Part shown: positions 8,935 through 18,452 of the stretch, one piece after another
Layout of the letters: every line of letters begins with the position of its first letter
Position numbering within the stretch: position 1 is the first letter of the stretch
NCBI RefSeq assembly: GCF_021390935.1
Contig: NZ_JAJPUI010000007.1
Span: 62,001-126,000, forward strand
Reading direction: 5' to 3'
DNA: 64,000 nucleotides
Source of the DNA: Streptomyces sp. CC228A
GTDB lineage: Bacteria > Actinomycetota > Actinomycetes > Streptomycetales > Streptomycetaceae
The notes under the pieces: generated by a model
What the model was told of the DNA's origin: nothing
The model's input: the letters and a program-made list of their open reading frames with translations, nothing else
The model's database searches: none
Translations under genes and position numbers: made by a program

Positions 8935-9084
8935 ATGGCCTCGACGGTCCCACCAGAGGGTGGGGCCGATGCTGCCGTTGCGGTCGAACAGTGCGGCGGT
9001 GTGGGCGGCATCGGTGTACCGGGTGCGGTGGCGCCACCCCATGGCGGTGGGGTCGAGGCCGGGCAGCACTGCCGCGCCCGGTTC
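8935..9084 (-). pseudogene. Winged-helix DNA-binding protein remnant (C-terminal piece)
   Basis: Read on the minus strand, this short stretch gives LPGLDPTAMGWRHR, AALFDRNGSIGPTLWWD, which matches the C-terminal end of the winged-helix (HTH_42) proteins common in Streptomyces. Nothing upstream continues the domain, and downstream the frame runs into unrelated sequence. The rest of the 335-base gap between genes holds only the hairpin and GC-rich sequence. Confidence 0.55.
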
Positions 9085-9180
9085 GCAGGGCGGGGCGGGC
9101 GGAAGGTGGTGGGGGGCAGGAGGTAGCCGGTGCCTTCTCGGGCAGAGGTGGGCGCGCCGTCCGTGTGCAGGTGTTCCGGG

Positions 9181-9900
9181 TCAGCGCACGACCTTGATGC
9201 CGAAGTGGCCGCCGAACTGGCGCCCGAGGCCGAAGCCGATGGCGGAGTGCATGTGGGCGTACATCTCCATGCCGCGGGCGCACACCAGCGGGCCGAGGTC
9301 GAGGATGTCGGTCCAGCCGTACGCCTTGAGCAGGTCGGCGGCCTGCTGCTTGGCTTCCGCGTCGTCGCCGGCGAGGAACATCGTGTGGTCGCCGCCGCCG
9401 ATGGCCTTCGGGTCGACGGCGGTGGACTGCTCCTGGGTGACGAAGCTCTTGACGACCTTGGTGGCGGGCAGGGCGCGCTGGATCTGCTCGCCGAGGCTGT
9501 CGGTGTCGCACGGCTCCAGCTTCGGCATGACGCCCCACGGGGTGGGCCAGGGGTGCTCGGTCTCGTGCTGGTAGACGTAGGGGACGGCGTAGTCGATCAG
9601 GGTCTGGCCGGCGAGCCGGTCCGCGATGGCGGTCAGCGCGGCGACGGCGTTGTGCCCGTCGATGCCGTTGATGACCAGCCGGTCGGCAGCGGCGGCGGCA
9701 TCACCGAAGGACCTGAGGGTGATGCCGGGGTGCTCGGCGAGCCACTGCCCGTACGGGGCGTTGCCCATCATGTCGGGCTCGGTGCGGGCGAGGGTGGCCT
9801 CGGGGTCGCGGGTGCCGACGTACACCTCGTGGCCCAGGTCGAGGAGCCTGGCCGCGTGAGCGCGGGCGCCGCCGCCGGTGCCGAGAACTGCGATCTTCAT
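9181..9900 (-). CDS. NADP/F420-binding oxidoreductase (F420-dependent NADP reductase-like)
   Basis: A 239-residue protein opening with a Rossmann fold (MKIAVLGTGGGARAHAARLLDLGHEVYVGTRDP), in the coenzyme F420-dependent NADP oxidoreductase superfamily. The distal part (VVKSFVTQEQSTAV, then GGDHTMFLAGDDAEAK) corresponds to the conserved segments of these small reductases, where a carbinol or short-chain dinucleotide substrate is placed between domains. It is divergent from a WYL regulator 104 bases away, an arrangement in which the regulator often controls the reductase. The real substrate is unknown. Confidence 0.8.
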   Translation of the reverse strand: MKIAVLGTGGGARAHAARLLDLGHEVYVGTRDPEATLARTEPDMMGNAPYGQWLAEHPGITLRSFGDAAAAADRLVINGIDGHNAVAALTAIADRLAGQTLIDYAVPYVYQHETEHPWPTPWGVMPKLEPCDTDSLGEQIQRALPATKVVKSFVTQEQSTAVDPKAIGGGDHTMFLAGDDAEAKQQAADLLKAYGWTDILDLGPLVCARGMEMYAHMHSAIGFGLGRQFGGHFGIKVVR

Positions 9901-10004
9901 GGGGGGCCTTCCGATGGTGGTTCTGGGACCCGAGAGCCGGACAAATCCACCGTAGACGGGCTTCAGGTCAGGGTCTGTCCTCTGAAGTCGGTGAGAGTGG
10001 ATGC

Positions 10005-10962
10005 ATGACGAGTGACATGACGGCCCGGGTGCTGCGGCTGCTGTCCCTGCTGCAGACCCGCCGGGAGTGGTCCGGGGCCGATCTGGCCGACCGGCTTCAG
10101 GTGACCGTGCGCACGGTGCGCCGCGACGTCGACCGGCTGCGCGAACTGGGCTACCCCGTCGACAGCGCCCGCGGCCATGCCGGCGGCTACCGGCTCGCCG
10201 CCGGCACCGACCTGCCCCCGCTGCTGCTCGACGACGAGGAGGCCGTCGCGATCGCCGTCGCCCTGCGCACCGCGGCCGGCGGTCTTACCGGGATCGAGGA
10301 GACGGCCCTGCGCGCCCTGGCCAAGCTCGAACAGGTCCTCCCCCGCCGCCTGCGCGGCCAGGTCACCGCACTCCAGTCGTCCGTCGCGGGCATCGCCTGG
10401 GAGGACCGGGGGCCGCGGGCGGATCCGGCCCTGCTCGGGGCCCTGGCCGTCGCCTGCCGCGACCACGAGATCCTGGCCTTCTGCTACACCGCCCGCGGCG
10501 GCGCCGCCGCCCCGCGCCGCGTGGAACCGCAGCACCTGGTCGCCTCCGGCCCGCTGTGGTACCTCCTCGCCCACGACACGGACAAGGACGACTGGCGCGT
10601 CTTCCGCCTCGACCGCATCACCGACCTCACCCTCACCGGCCGCCGCGCCCCGGCCCGCCAGCTGCCCGGCGATGACCCCGCGGCCTTCGTCGCCGCCCGC
10701 CTCTCCGCCGCCCCCACCCGCCACCGCGCCCTCGCCACCGTCCAGGCCCCCGCCGACGAGGTCCGCGCCCGCACCCGGCACCTGGGCACCCGGATCCGGC
10801 CCGTCGACGCGGCCAGCTGCCTCGTCGACGCCTCCGACGACTCCCTCACCCGCATCGCCCGGACCCTGGCCGGCCTGCCCGCCGACTACACCCTCGACGC
10901 GGCCCGAGGTCCTCGATCACCTTCGTACCGCTGCCCGCCGCACCTTGCGCGCCACGGGCTGA
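10005..10962 (+). CDS. HTH/WYL-domain transcriptional regulator (frame-disrupted near the 3' end)
   Basis: The N-terminus is a DeoR-type helix-turn-helix (ARVLRLLSLLQTRREWSGADLADRLQVTVRTVRRDVDRL), followed by the WYL ligand-binding domain (PRRVEPQHLVASGPLWYLLAHD, WRVFRLDRI) and WCX tail. Around 10903-10906 the frame slips: the expected ending PEVLDHLRTAARRTLRATG is in another frame and stops at 10962. The uncorrected frame reads on to 11108 with no sensible sequence. The slip equals one extra base or two missing ones. WYL proteins sense nucleotide or small ligands and regulate neighbours, here probably the divergent oxidoreductase. Confidence 0.82.
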
Positions 10963-11026
10963 GTACGTGTTTCCGGCTCCTGGTGCTGGTGAGCCCGTAC
11001 GCCTGTGGAGAGGAAGCGGGACGCGT

Positions 11027-11068
11027 CAGCAGACCCCGGGACCGAAGGTTCCGACCCGGGGCCTGCTG
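11027..11068. terminator. Long inverted repeat between convergent genes
   Basis: CAGCAGACCCCGGG (11027-11040) pairs with CCCGGGGCCTGCTG (11055-11068), 13 of 14 bases. It lies between the WYL gene and the convergent beta-propeller gene and could terminate both. The rest of this 300-base gap has no gene that I can support. Confidence 0.55.
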
Positions 11069-11262
11069 GCTTTGCTCACGAGAACGGGTTCTGGCTCACC
11101 TTCTGTGACGCGGCGACGATGAGTGACAGGTGAGTCTCTCTGGGCCGTGTGCGAAGTCGCCCGAAACGAGCCGTGGGCTGGAGTGGGTTCGGGGGCAGTG
11201 ACAGCCGCAGCAGGGAAGCGCGGAGAGGGAAGGGGGTGCGGGAGACGTTCTCCTGCCCTCCG

Positions 11263-12555
11263 TCACCACCGCTCGTACACGGAGAAGGGCCGCACGCCCT
11301 GGCCGTGGCGGAAGGCGATGACGAGGTCCTCGTACGTGAAAAGTCCATCGAGGGTGCTGTAGCCCGGGGCCGGGTCGTCGCGGAAGGCGCGGTCGTCCTC
11401 TTCGTCGCCCGTGGCGGCGTCGTAGACGTACAGCGTGTCCCCGTACTTGGGGGAACTGGTCATGACCGTCACCCGGTCGCCCGCCGCGTACAGCCCGGCG
11501 ACGTCCGTCCCGCCGGGGGCGACGTGCTCCCGCCACACCTCGTTCCCGCTCGTGAGATCGAAGGCGACGAGCCGCTCCCACTCGGCGCTCTGGTTGCCGA
11601 CGTACGTGGCGATCGCCAGCAGCCGACCGCCGGCGACGGTCGCCTGCTTGATGTCGCCATGGCCGCCGACCTCGTCGATCCGTCCCTGGGGGCGGCCGTC
11701 CGGCCCGAAGGTGAGGTAGGAGTACGATCCGTCCCCCTCCGGCTCCCCGACGCGCACCACCGCCGGGTCGGCAGACAGAAAGGTCGCGCCCCTGCTCGTG
11801 GGAACGCCCCGCCGGGCGTCCAGGGGCGCGGTCCACAGCTCCCCGCCGTCGGCCGGATCGAACGCGGCAAGCTTCAGTTCGTCCCCGCAGGCGACGACAG
11901 CCAGGACCTGCTTGTCCGCGGCGGCGACCGAACCTGGGACACAGTCCCTCGGCACGGCGGCTGTCCAGCGCGGCGTGCCGGACCGCAGGTCGACCGCCCG
12001 CACTACCGGGGTGTCGCCGTCGAGGAACACGCCGAGCCCGGCGCCGGTGGCGACGCGGTCGGCGGTGGTGTCGCCGACGGCTGGTGCGCGGGAGGTGTGC
12101 CACAGTTCCCGGCCGTTGGTGAGGTCGAGCGCGGCGACGGTGCTGCAGTCCTTGCCCGGCTCGCCGTGGACGAGCAGGGCTGCCGAGTCGTCGGCGGTCG
12201 AACTGACGGAGCAGATGTCCGCCCGGCCGGGCACGTACTCCCAGCGCTTCTCGCCCGTCGTGACGTCGAAGCCGGTTACCGCGTCGTAGCGGCTGCGGAC
12301 GACGGTGTCGCCCGCGAGCCAGGCGCCGTTGCCCTGGTCGGAGGCGTTGCGGTCGTACGGGGCCTCCCAGGCGGTCGTCATGGAAAGGAAGGGCACATAG
12401 CCCGTGTTGGCCAGGAAGATGAGAGCGGCACCGCCGACCACACCGAGCCCGACGACGACGAGAGTCAGGCAGCCGAGCACCCTCCGCCAGCCGGTCAGCT
12501 GAGCCCTACCGTCGTCGCCGGCAGCGTTCGTTCGCGTTGCCAAACGGATCCCCAC
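11263..12555 (-). CDS. Membrane-anchored PQQ-like beta-propeller protein
   Basis: A 430-residue protein with one N-terminal transmembrane segment (about residues 27-50, VLGCLTLVVVGLGVVGGAALIF) and an extracellular domain of repeated propeller blades: VTGFDVTTGEKRWEY, VAALDLTNGRELWHT, VRAVDLRSGTPRWTA, LAAFDPADGGELWTA, LVAFDLTSGNEVWRE, LYVYDAATGDE. Each blade has the (x)D-x-x-(T/S)G-x-x-x-W pattern of PQQ_2 / quinoprotein-like domains, usually a structural or binding role and not real PQQ dependence. The GTG start at 12555 sits before the hydrophobic segment. The neighbours give no clue to function. Confidence 0.82.
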   Translation of the reverse strand: MGIRLATRTNAAGDDGRAQLTGWRRVLGCLTLVVVGLGVVGGAALIFLANTGYVPFLSMTTAWEAPYDRNASDQGNGAWLAGDTVVRSRYDAVTGFDVTTGEKRWEYVPGRADICSVSSTADDSAALLVHGEPGKDCSTVAALDLTNGRELWHTSRAPAVGDTTADRVATGAGLGVFLDGDTPVVRAVDLRSGTPRWTAAVPRDCVPGSVAAADKQVLAVVACGDELKLAAFDPADGGELWTAPLDARRGVPTSRGATFLSADPAVVRVGEPEGDGSYSYLTFGPDGRPQGRIDEVGGHGDIKQATVAGGRLLAIATYVGNQSAEWERLVAFDLTSGNEVWREHVAPGGTDVAGLYAAGDRVTVMTSSPKYGDTLYVYDAATGDEEDDRAFRDDPAPGYSTLDGLFTYEDLVIAFRHGQGVRPFSVYERW

Positions 12556-12611
12556 CCCTGGTCAACTATTCGAATGACTCACAGGGTAGGGGGATCTACG
12601 ATCGTCCGCGA

Positions 12612-12740
12612 TCACATCCGTCGCTCGGTCGAGACGATCAGGCAGACCCCGCCGAGTGCGATCGTCCAGGTCAGGGCCTCGTTCAGGATCAGCGCGCAGA
12701 GGGCGACGACGGGGAGGCGCAGCGTCCATGTCCCGCTTCT
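12612..12740 (-). pseudogene. EamA/DMT-family transporter remnant (last ~40 residues)
   Basis: On the minus strand the frame ending at the TGA 12612-12614 reads LPVVALCALILNEALTWTI and ALGGVCLIVSTERR, which matches the ninth and tenth membrane helices of EamA (DMT) transporters. The other eight helices are missing, so this is the tail of a deleted gene. Confidence 0.6.
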
Positions 12741-12818
12741 GTGCCTTCAGGGGCCCGGCCGCTCCAAGCCTTCGCCCCCGACGCTCCGAGCCGTGTCCGT
12801 CAGTCCCGGCCCGGAAGC

Positions 12819-13079
12819 TCATCCCGTCGCCGGTTCCGCCTTCGTCGGGCGCTTGCCTGGTCCGGCATGACAGGCAAGGCCCCGTACCAGGTCGTGACTC
12901 TCGGGTGCCGGCCGGGATGTGCTGCCCTTGCCACGGCCGAGGCCCCCGCCGTGGATGTTGCCCGGGAGCAGCCCGTGGCTGCGCCATGTCGCCAGCTGCT
13001 TGGCGGTGACCGTGTAGCCGTGCCGCTGGGCGTGGTCGAGGAGTTGCTGATCGGCCGCGCTGGGCTCGCTGGAAGACAT
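12819..13079 (-). CDS. Small MerR-like helix-turn-helix protein or fragment
   Basis: An 86-residue frame: DQQLLDHAQRHGYTVTAKQLATWRSHGLLPGN, then a Gly/Arg-rich loop and SHDLVRGLACHAGPGKRP. The first half resembles the helix-turn-helix of MerR-like proteins, and the end resembles the next helix of longer actinobacterial homologues of about 200-300 residues. It may be a truncated gene, in keeping with the remnants on either side. Confidence 0.4.
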   Translation of the reverse strand: MSSSEPSAADQQLLDHAQRHGYTVTAKQLATWRSHGLLPGNIHGGGLGRGKGSTSRPAPESHDLVRGLACHAGPGKRPTKAEPATG

Positions 13080-13530
13080 GGCGCGACGTTACCGGCGCCG
13101 GGCTCGGCCACGGACCGGTTTTGGAGACCCCCCACCTTCGTGCGGTCAGCAAGCGGCCCGTCGTCTCACATGGCTGAAGCGGCAACGGGCGGCGTTCCCA
13201 TGCCGTTATGGCGCCGCCTTGTTGGAGAACACCGGACTGCGCGTGCAGGTAGCGGCGCCCGATACGGGCAGCGGCCGTTGCACGCCCCATTCACGAAGGA
13301 ACCGATACGTCATGACCACGCATGCGGACGCACCGCGTCGTCTTCCACGGCCCCGACCTGTCAGCCACACCGCACCAGACGCTGCTCGTTTCCGGACAAC
13401 TTCCGGAACCGGCCAGACGACCTCAGTCATCACTCAGCGTGCACACACCACAAAACCTGAGCCAGAGCCCGAGAACGAGCACCGGTGAGCGGGTCAGGGA
13501 GGGCGCGGCGGACGCGTGGTGGTGGTTCTG
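13080..13530. other. Gene-poor stretch with one doubtful 59-codon frame
   Basis: The only candidate is an ATG at 13312 preceded by AAGGAACC that would give 58 residues to 13488 (MTTHADAPRRLPRPRPVSH...). It has no recognisable domain, and its codon bias is weaker than that of real genes here. The base composition of the stretch is lower in GC than its surroundings. With the EamA and helix-turn-helix pieces it forms about 1 kb of decayed sequence. Confidence 0.4.
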
Positions 13531-13941
13531 TCACCACTCCCGTACAGCCAGGTAGAGGAGGAACACCCCGAAGGCGAGTGTGAGTGGGGCGAGCCACAGC
13601 TTGAAGAGCAGCACGCCCGCCCGTTCGGCCCGCCAGGGGCGCTCCGGGTCGTACACCACCGGGAGCGACGTACCGACCTTGGGGCCGGGCCAGGTATGGG
13701 CGGAGCTGGTGACCTGGAACGACCGCCCGTCCTGGGTGGTGAAACGGAAGACGGCCGACCGGCTCCGCACGCCGGGCGGCGCGCCTCCCTCCTCCAGGGC
13801 CACCACCACGCCCGTCGTCCGCACCAGGCGCGAGCGCGTCCGCAGGTACCCGAGCAACTCGCCGGCGGAGCCCCAGATGAGGACGCCTCCGACCACCACC
13901 TGCAACAGCAACTGGAACACGTGCTCCTCCCCCACCACCAT
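13531..13941 (-). CDS. DUF3592 domain membrane protein
   Basis: A 136-residue protein with a hydrophobic segment at each end (about residues 10-30 and 110-132) and a middle domain with the DUF3592 pattern: TRTTGVVVALEE, RSAVFRFTTQDGRSFQVTSS, GTSLPVVYDPERPWRA. The domain is thought to sit outside the membrane. Its function is unknown. It stands alone, so its neighbours give no help. Confidence 0.85.
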   Translation of the reverse strand: MVVGEEHVFQLLLQVVVGGVLIWGSAGELLGYLRTRSRLVRTTGVVVALEEGGAPPGVRSRSAVFRFTTQDGRSFQVTSSAHTWPGPKVGTSLPVVYDPERPWRAERAGVLLFKLWLAPLTLAFGVFLLYLAVREW

Positions 13942-14099
13942 CGCTTACGGCCCGTACGCAGACGTCGGCGTCCGCGGCCCCCACCCGTTGCCGGTGGCGC
14001 CCTTCAGGAGCAGGCGCCACCGTGGCAGCCGGTGACGCCGGCCCGCCGCCTTCGCCGCGGGAGACTCCCCGGGGGCGGAGCGGGCCGGCTCACACGGCG

Positions 14100-15365
14100 T
14101 CAGCGGCAGGCGGCGACGTTGTCCGACACGCCGGGGAGGGCGGCCGCCCGCACCCGGGTGAAGTTGGCGGTGAAGGCGTCGTACACGGACGGCGTGGTGA
14201 TGCGGAGCATCGCCTCGTCGTTGTCGCGCAGTGCGGGGCCGCTCCAGTTGTGGCTGCCGGTGAAGACCAGCTTGTGGCGGGCGCCCGCGTACATCCCGTC
14301 GATCATCATGTTCTTGGAGTGCACGATCCGGTTCGGGGTGGCCGGGTTCGCGTCGTCGTCGTGCTGGTAGCAGCGGGTGGTGAGCCGGGGCTGGCCGTGC
14401 AGGGCGTTCCAGGTGCCGGTGTCGGTCTCGCTGTAGACGATGTCGACGGTGCAGCCCGCCGCCGCGAGGGAGCGCAGCTTGTCCGCGACCGCTTGGCGGG
14501 TGATCTTCAGCATCGCGACCCGGATGGCGGTGCGGTGGGTGCCGTTGGCGTCGCTCCAGGTGCACCTGACGTTGTCGAGCGCGTTGACGACGGTGTCGGT
14601 GCCGGTGGTGCTGCCCGCGCGGGGGAAGAAGTACACCTTGTACGCGCCCGCGTTGGCGTAGGTGTACTTCCAGTTCGCCCGGTCCTGCTGGGCCAGCTCG
14701 CCGAAGTAGGAGGTGTACGCCGTGTACAGCTCGGTGTTGCCGGCGACGCTCACCGCGCTGTTCCAGAAGCGGGAGTAGTTCGACGGGGTGAGGTTGGAGG
14801 TGGTCTGGAACACCACCTGCCGGGCCGCGCCGCCGCCGAGGCTGCTGAAGAGGAGGAACTTGTTGTGGTTGATGCCCTTCCCGGTGGAGCCGAGGCATGA
14901 CGTGCCCGTACGGCACAGCATCACGTACGAGCCGAGGCGGGTGTCCGTGCCCAGGGCCGACTTCAGGGTGTTGTAGGCGCTGGGGTGGTCGAGCGTCGTG
15001 CTGTCCAGCACCACGCGGACGTTGACGCCCCGGGCGGTGTGCGCCGAGGCCAGGTCCTGGGCGATGGTGTTGTCCCAGAAGTGGTACAGCGCCATCCGGA
15101 TGGTGGAGCCGGTGTCGGCTGCGGCGATGAGCGCACGCACCTGGTTCCTGATGGCGTTCTGCTGGGCGGGGTCGCTCGACGTGGGGTTGTTGAACAGCGT
15201 CCCCATGGGCGGTGCGGCCGCCTCGGCCGCTCCCGCGGCCACGGCCGTCCCGGTGGTCTGCGCGGCGGCGGCGGTCTGCCCGCCCCCCGCCGGTCCCAGG
15301 ACGCCGGCAGCCATCAGCAGGGCGACACCGGCGGTGGTGAAGCGCCGACGTATGCCTGAGAGCAT
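14100..15365 (-). CDS. Secreted phospholipase D-like protein
   Basis: A 421-residue protein with a signal peptide (RRRFTTAGVALLMAAGVLGPAGG) and two PLD repeats. The second repeat has a complete HKD motif, HSKNMMID (about residue 345), followed by the usual TGSHNWSG. The first has HNKFLLFSS (about residue 165) with Ser where Asp is expected, followed by QTTSNLTPSN. Two HKD motifs together form one active site that cleaves phosphodiesters through a phospho-His intermediate. The protein resembles the Streptomyces secreted PLD-like family rather than classical PLD (about 500 residues). Confidence 0.85.
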   Translation of the reverse strand: MLSGIRRRFTTAGVALLMAAGVLGPAGGGQTAAAAQTTGTAVAAGAAEAAAPPMGTLFNNPTSSDPAQQNAIRNQVRALIAAADTGSTIRMALYHFWDNTIAQDLASAHTARGVNVRVVLDSTTLDHPSAYNTLKSALGTDTRLGSYVMLCRTGTSCLGSTGKGINHNKFLLFSSLGGGAARQVVFQTTSNLTPSNYSRFWNSAVSVAGNTELYTAYTSYFGELAQQDRANWKYTYANAGAYKVYFFPRAGSTTGTDTVVNALDNVRCTWSDANGTHRTAIRVAMLKITRQAVADKLRSLAAAGCTVDIVYSETDTGTWNALHGQPRLTTRCYQHDDDANPATPNRIVHSKNMMIDGMYAGARHKLVFTGSHNWSGPALRDNDEAMLRITTPSVYDAFTANFTRVRAAALPGVSDNVAACR

Positions 15366-15608
15366 GGTTCCCCCTCATCTCCACCATGGTGTGCTGCGGT
15401 ATGCGCACACCTACGGACGGTGAGGATCCTGCCATCCCGTCCTGTGGTCCTGCCACTGCGGAACCGGCCCTGCCCGCGGCCCGGGGCCAGAACACCAGTG
15501 GCTCGGGGCCCTGTTCGGGGCTTGGGGCCGGAAAGCCGGTGGTGCGGGCGGGGGGCCGGGTGGCAGGATCCGCTCCGTGACCCACGGAATCGAGTACCGC
15601 GCCGCCCG

Positions 15609-17477
15609 GTGAGCGCGGCCGACGAGCGCGCCGCGCTCATCCCCGGCCCCTCCGGCGCCGCCCCTGCGCCCGGCCCTTCCCTGTACGCCCACGTGCGGGC
15701 GCTCCTGCGCGCCGCGGGCCCCGTGGCGGGCCGGTGCCCGCCGGCGGCCTGCCGCCGCCCCGCACCCCCGCTACCGCCCGGCCGGCGGGGCGCGGCGCCG
15801 CCGGCTCCCCGCGAAGGAGGCGCGCGCGGCGGTCGCCGGTGCCCTCGCTCCCCTGCTGACCGACCCGGACACGGCCCGGGCCGCGCGGTCCGCCCACCGC
15901 CTGCTCGGTGCACTTCCCGTGCGGCCGCACCTCGTGCACCGGTTCGCCACCGCGCTGCCCGTGCCCGCGGGGGCGGAGGCCTCGGCACGGGCGCTGGCCC
16001 GCCGCCTCGTACGCGACGGCACCGACAGGGCCGCCGTGGCCGCGGGCATCGCCCTGCTGGGGCGGCTCGGTGGGCCTCCGGACGTGCCGTACCTGGCCGC
16101 CCTGGGGCTGCTCGACGGGCTCGACATCCCGGCCGTTGCCGCCCTCGACGCCCTGGACCGCCCGTCCGCCGCCCTCCTGTGGCTGCGCCGCTACGCCCCC
16201 GACGCCGAGCTGCGCCCCCTGGTGGGCGCGCTCACCGCAGGGGACCGGGCGGCCGCCCTTCACGCGCTGCGGGCCGCGCCGCTGACCCGCAGGGCGGTGG
16301 ACGCGAGCTGCGCCCGCCGGCTCGCCGAGGCGCTGCGGCTTGACGAGCTGCTGCGGGCCGGTCCCGTCGATCCGGACCTGCTGGAGCGGGCGGGCGGCTG
16401 CTCGTCCGGGCGACGGACCAGCGCGACCACCGCGCCGAGATCCTCGCGTACGGGCAGGGCGCCGTGCGCGCGTACGGCGCTTTCGCGGCGCGCGCGTCCC
16501 GGCTGCCGCCGTCGGTCGGCACGTACGCGCTGCTGCTGTCGCTGGCCCTCGACCTGTCCAGCGGGCCGAGTGTCCTGCTCGACTGGCGGCGCGGGCAGCG
16601 TGAGGCGCTGCTCGGCACCCTGGAGGCGGTGCTCGGCGGCGCGGCCTGGGCGGCCGTCGCCGAGGACGGGGCGGCCGTCGCCGCCGGGCGGCGGCTGGAC
16701 TGGATCCGGCGGGCCCGGCGGCAGCCGTTCGACCGGCGGCGGTGCCGCCGCCGCTGCGTGTGGAGGCCGTCGTGCCCGACCCGGCGGAGGGCGGCCCCGT
16801 CGAGACGCGGATCCTCGTCGGCGGGCGGCCCCTGCTGCCGGAGGTGTTCGGCCAGGGCCCGGGCCTCCAGCCCGAACAGCTCCTCGACACGGGGCTGCTG
16901 CGGGCCGGGGAGCGGCCGCGCCGGGTACGGCTCGCGGAGGCGTACTGCAGCGTGGGCTGCTGCGGCGCCCTCGACGTGACCATCCGCCGGGAGGGCGGCG
17001 AGGTCGTCTGGGACGGGTGGGCGCGGCCTGACCGGCGGGACCCGGTGGGTCCGCTGCGGTTCGAGGCCGCCGCGTACGACGCGGAGATCGCCCGTGCGGA
17101 GAGCGACCACGCGTGGGCGGGGCCCGCCCGGCGCACCGCGCGCCTCATCGCCGCCGCGCTGCGGGACCGGCCGGAACTCGCCGCCCGGTGGGACTGCCGG
17201 CTCTCCTGGGCGGCACGCGGCACGGCGAACCGGACACGACGGAGCTGCGCTTCACCTCCTGGCCGGGGCTCGGCGCGGGGCGGGAGGCGCGGCGCGGCGG
17301 GGAGGTGGTGTTCGCGTGGCGGCTTCCGGAGGACGGGCGGACGCCCGAGGAGCGGGCGGCCGCCGCGCTGGACCGGCTCGCCGCGGCCGACCCGAGGACG
17401 TACGCGGACGTGGCGGGCGGCAGCCGGGAGGCGGTGGAGGCGCTGCGCCTGCCCGGCCCCGGGCGGGCCGGGACTGA
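15609..17477 (+). pseudogene. Large hypothetical protein, frame broken at several points
   Basis: Coding-like sequence moves through successive frames: LYAHVRALLRAAGPVAG, RYRPAGG to RFATALPVPAGAEASARALARRL (helical, HEAT-like Ala/Leu repeats), then YALLLSLALDLSSGPSVLLDW, then RVEAVVPDPAEGGPVETRILVGG with YCSVGCCGALDVTI, then FTSWPGLGAGREARRGGEVVFAWRLPEDG. The later four shifts are each equivalent to losing one base. Joined, it would be about 620 residues. The Cys pair GCCGAL is typical of an uncharacterised Streptomyces family. The shifts may be assembly errors and not true decay; the start GTG and end are estimates. Confidence 0.55.
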
Positions 17478-17730
17478 CCCGGGCCCCCGCGGGTGCCGGT
17501 CTGCGTCCTGGCCGGCCGCGAACGGGCCGGGGCCTGGTCGGTTGCCGCGGCGCCCTTGCGTGCTCCGCGGCCGCCGCGGCGCCGGTCGGCCCTCCCCGGC
17601 CGCCGCGCAGTCCGCCAGTCCCCGTCTCCTGCCGCAAAGCCCGTTGCGCGTCGTCCACCGCCGAGGGCCCCGCCGGTGGTCGTCCACCGCGGAGGAGCCC
17701 GGCGGTCGTCGACCACCGCCGGGGAGCCCG

Positions 17731-18402
17731 TCAGTGCTCGTCGGCCGCCCACAGCGAGCGTACGTGGCCGAGGTGGCGGGCCATGCACGCCTCGGCCCCG
17801 GCCGCGTCCCCGGCCAGCATCAGGTCCAGCAGCTCCAGGTGCTCCTCGGCGGAGGCGACGAGCTTGCCGCGCTCGTCGAGCGCCGTCAGGCCGTACAGCC
17901 GGGACCGCTTGCGGAGGTCGCCGACGGTCTCCACGAGCCGCTCGTTTCCGTGCAGCCCCAGCAGCGACAGGTGGAAGCGGCGGTCGGCGTCCAGGTAGCC
18001 GATGAGGTCGTGGTCGCGGGCGGACGCGACGATCTCCTCGGCGACCGGGCGCAGCGCCTCCAGCTGCTCCCGGGCCGCGGTGCGGGTGACGGCGCCGACG
18101 GTGGGGACCTCGATCAGGGCCCGCAGTTCCGTGTACTGGTCGAGGTCGCGGCCGCTGACCTCGGTGACCCGGAAGCCCTTGTTGCGCACCGGCTCGACGA
18201 GGCCCTCCCGGGCGAGGTCCAGCATGGCCTCCCGCACCGGTGTGGCGGAGATCCCGAAGTCGGCGGCCAGGGCGGGGGCGGAGTAGACCAGGCCGGGCTG
18301 GAGCTCCCCGGAGATGAGGGCGGCGCGCAGGGCATGGGCGACCTGGTCGCGCAGGCGCTCCTGCGCGGTGATGAGGTTCGACTGCTTCAGATGGCCACCC
18401 AT
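17731..18402 (-). CDS. GntR-family (FCD) regulator of the hydroxyproline cluster
   Basis: A 223-residue protein with an N-terminal GntR winged helix (residues about 10-75, LAADFGISATPVREAMLDLAREGLVEP) and a C-terminal all-helical FCD domain with its metal-site residues (D-x-x-FH in LDADRRFHLSLL, H in EHLELLDLML and H in ARHLGHVR). FCD regulators usually bind a small carboxylic acid. The ATG at 18402 follows GGAGGT. It is the last gene downstream of the epimerase on the same strand and probably controls the cluster through the motif seen at 24015 and 26620. Confidence 0.88.
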   Translation of the reverse strand: MGGHLKQSNLITAQERLRDQVAHALRAALISGELQPGLVYSAPALAADFGISATPVREAMLDLAREGLVEPVRNKGFRVTEVSGRDLDQYTELRALIEVPTVGAVTRTAAREQLEALRPVAEEIVASARDHDLIGYLDADRRFHLSLLGLHGNERLVETVGDLRKRSRLYGLTALDERGKLVASAEEHLELLDLMLAGDAAGAEACMARHLGHVRSLWAADEH

Positions 18403-18452
18403 GGGCCTACCTCCGGGGCTGCGGTACTGCGTCGGTGCTTTTCGCGGGCCCT

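Noticed and set aside
11027..11132. tRNA or tmRNA-like element
   Set aside because: The hairpin and a T-loop-like GGTTCCGAC do not assemble into a cloverleaf, and no acceptor stem is found.
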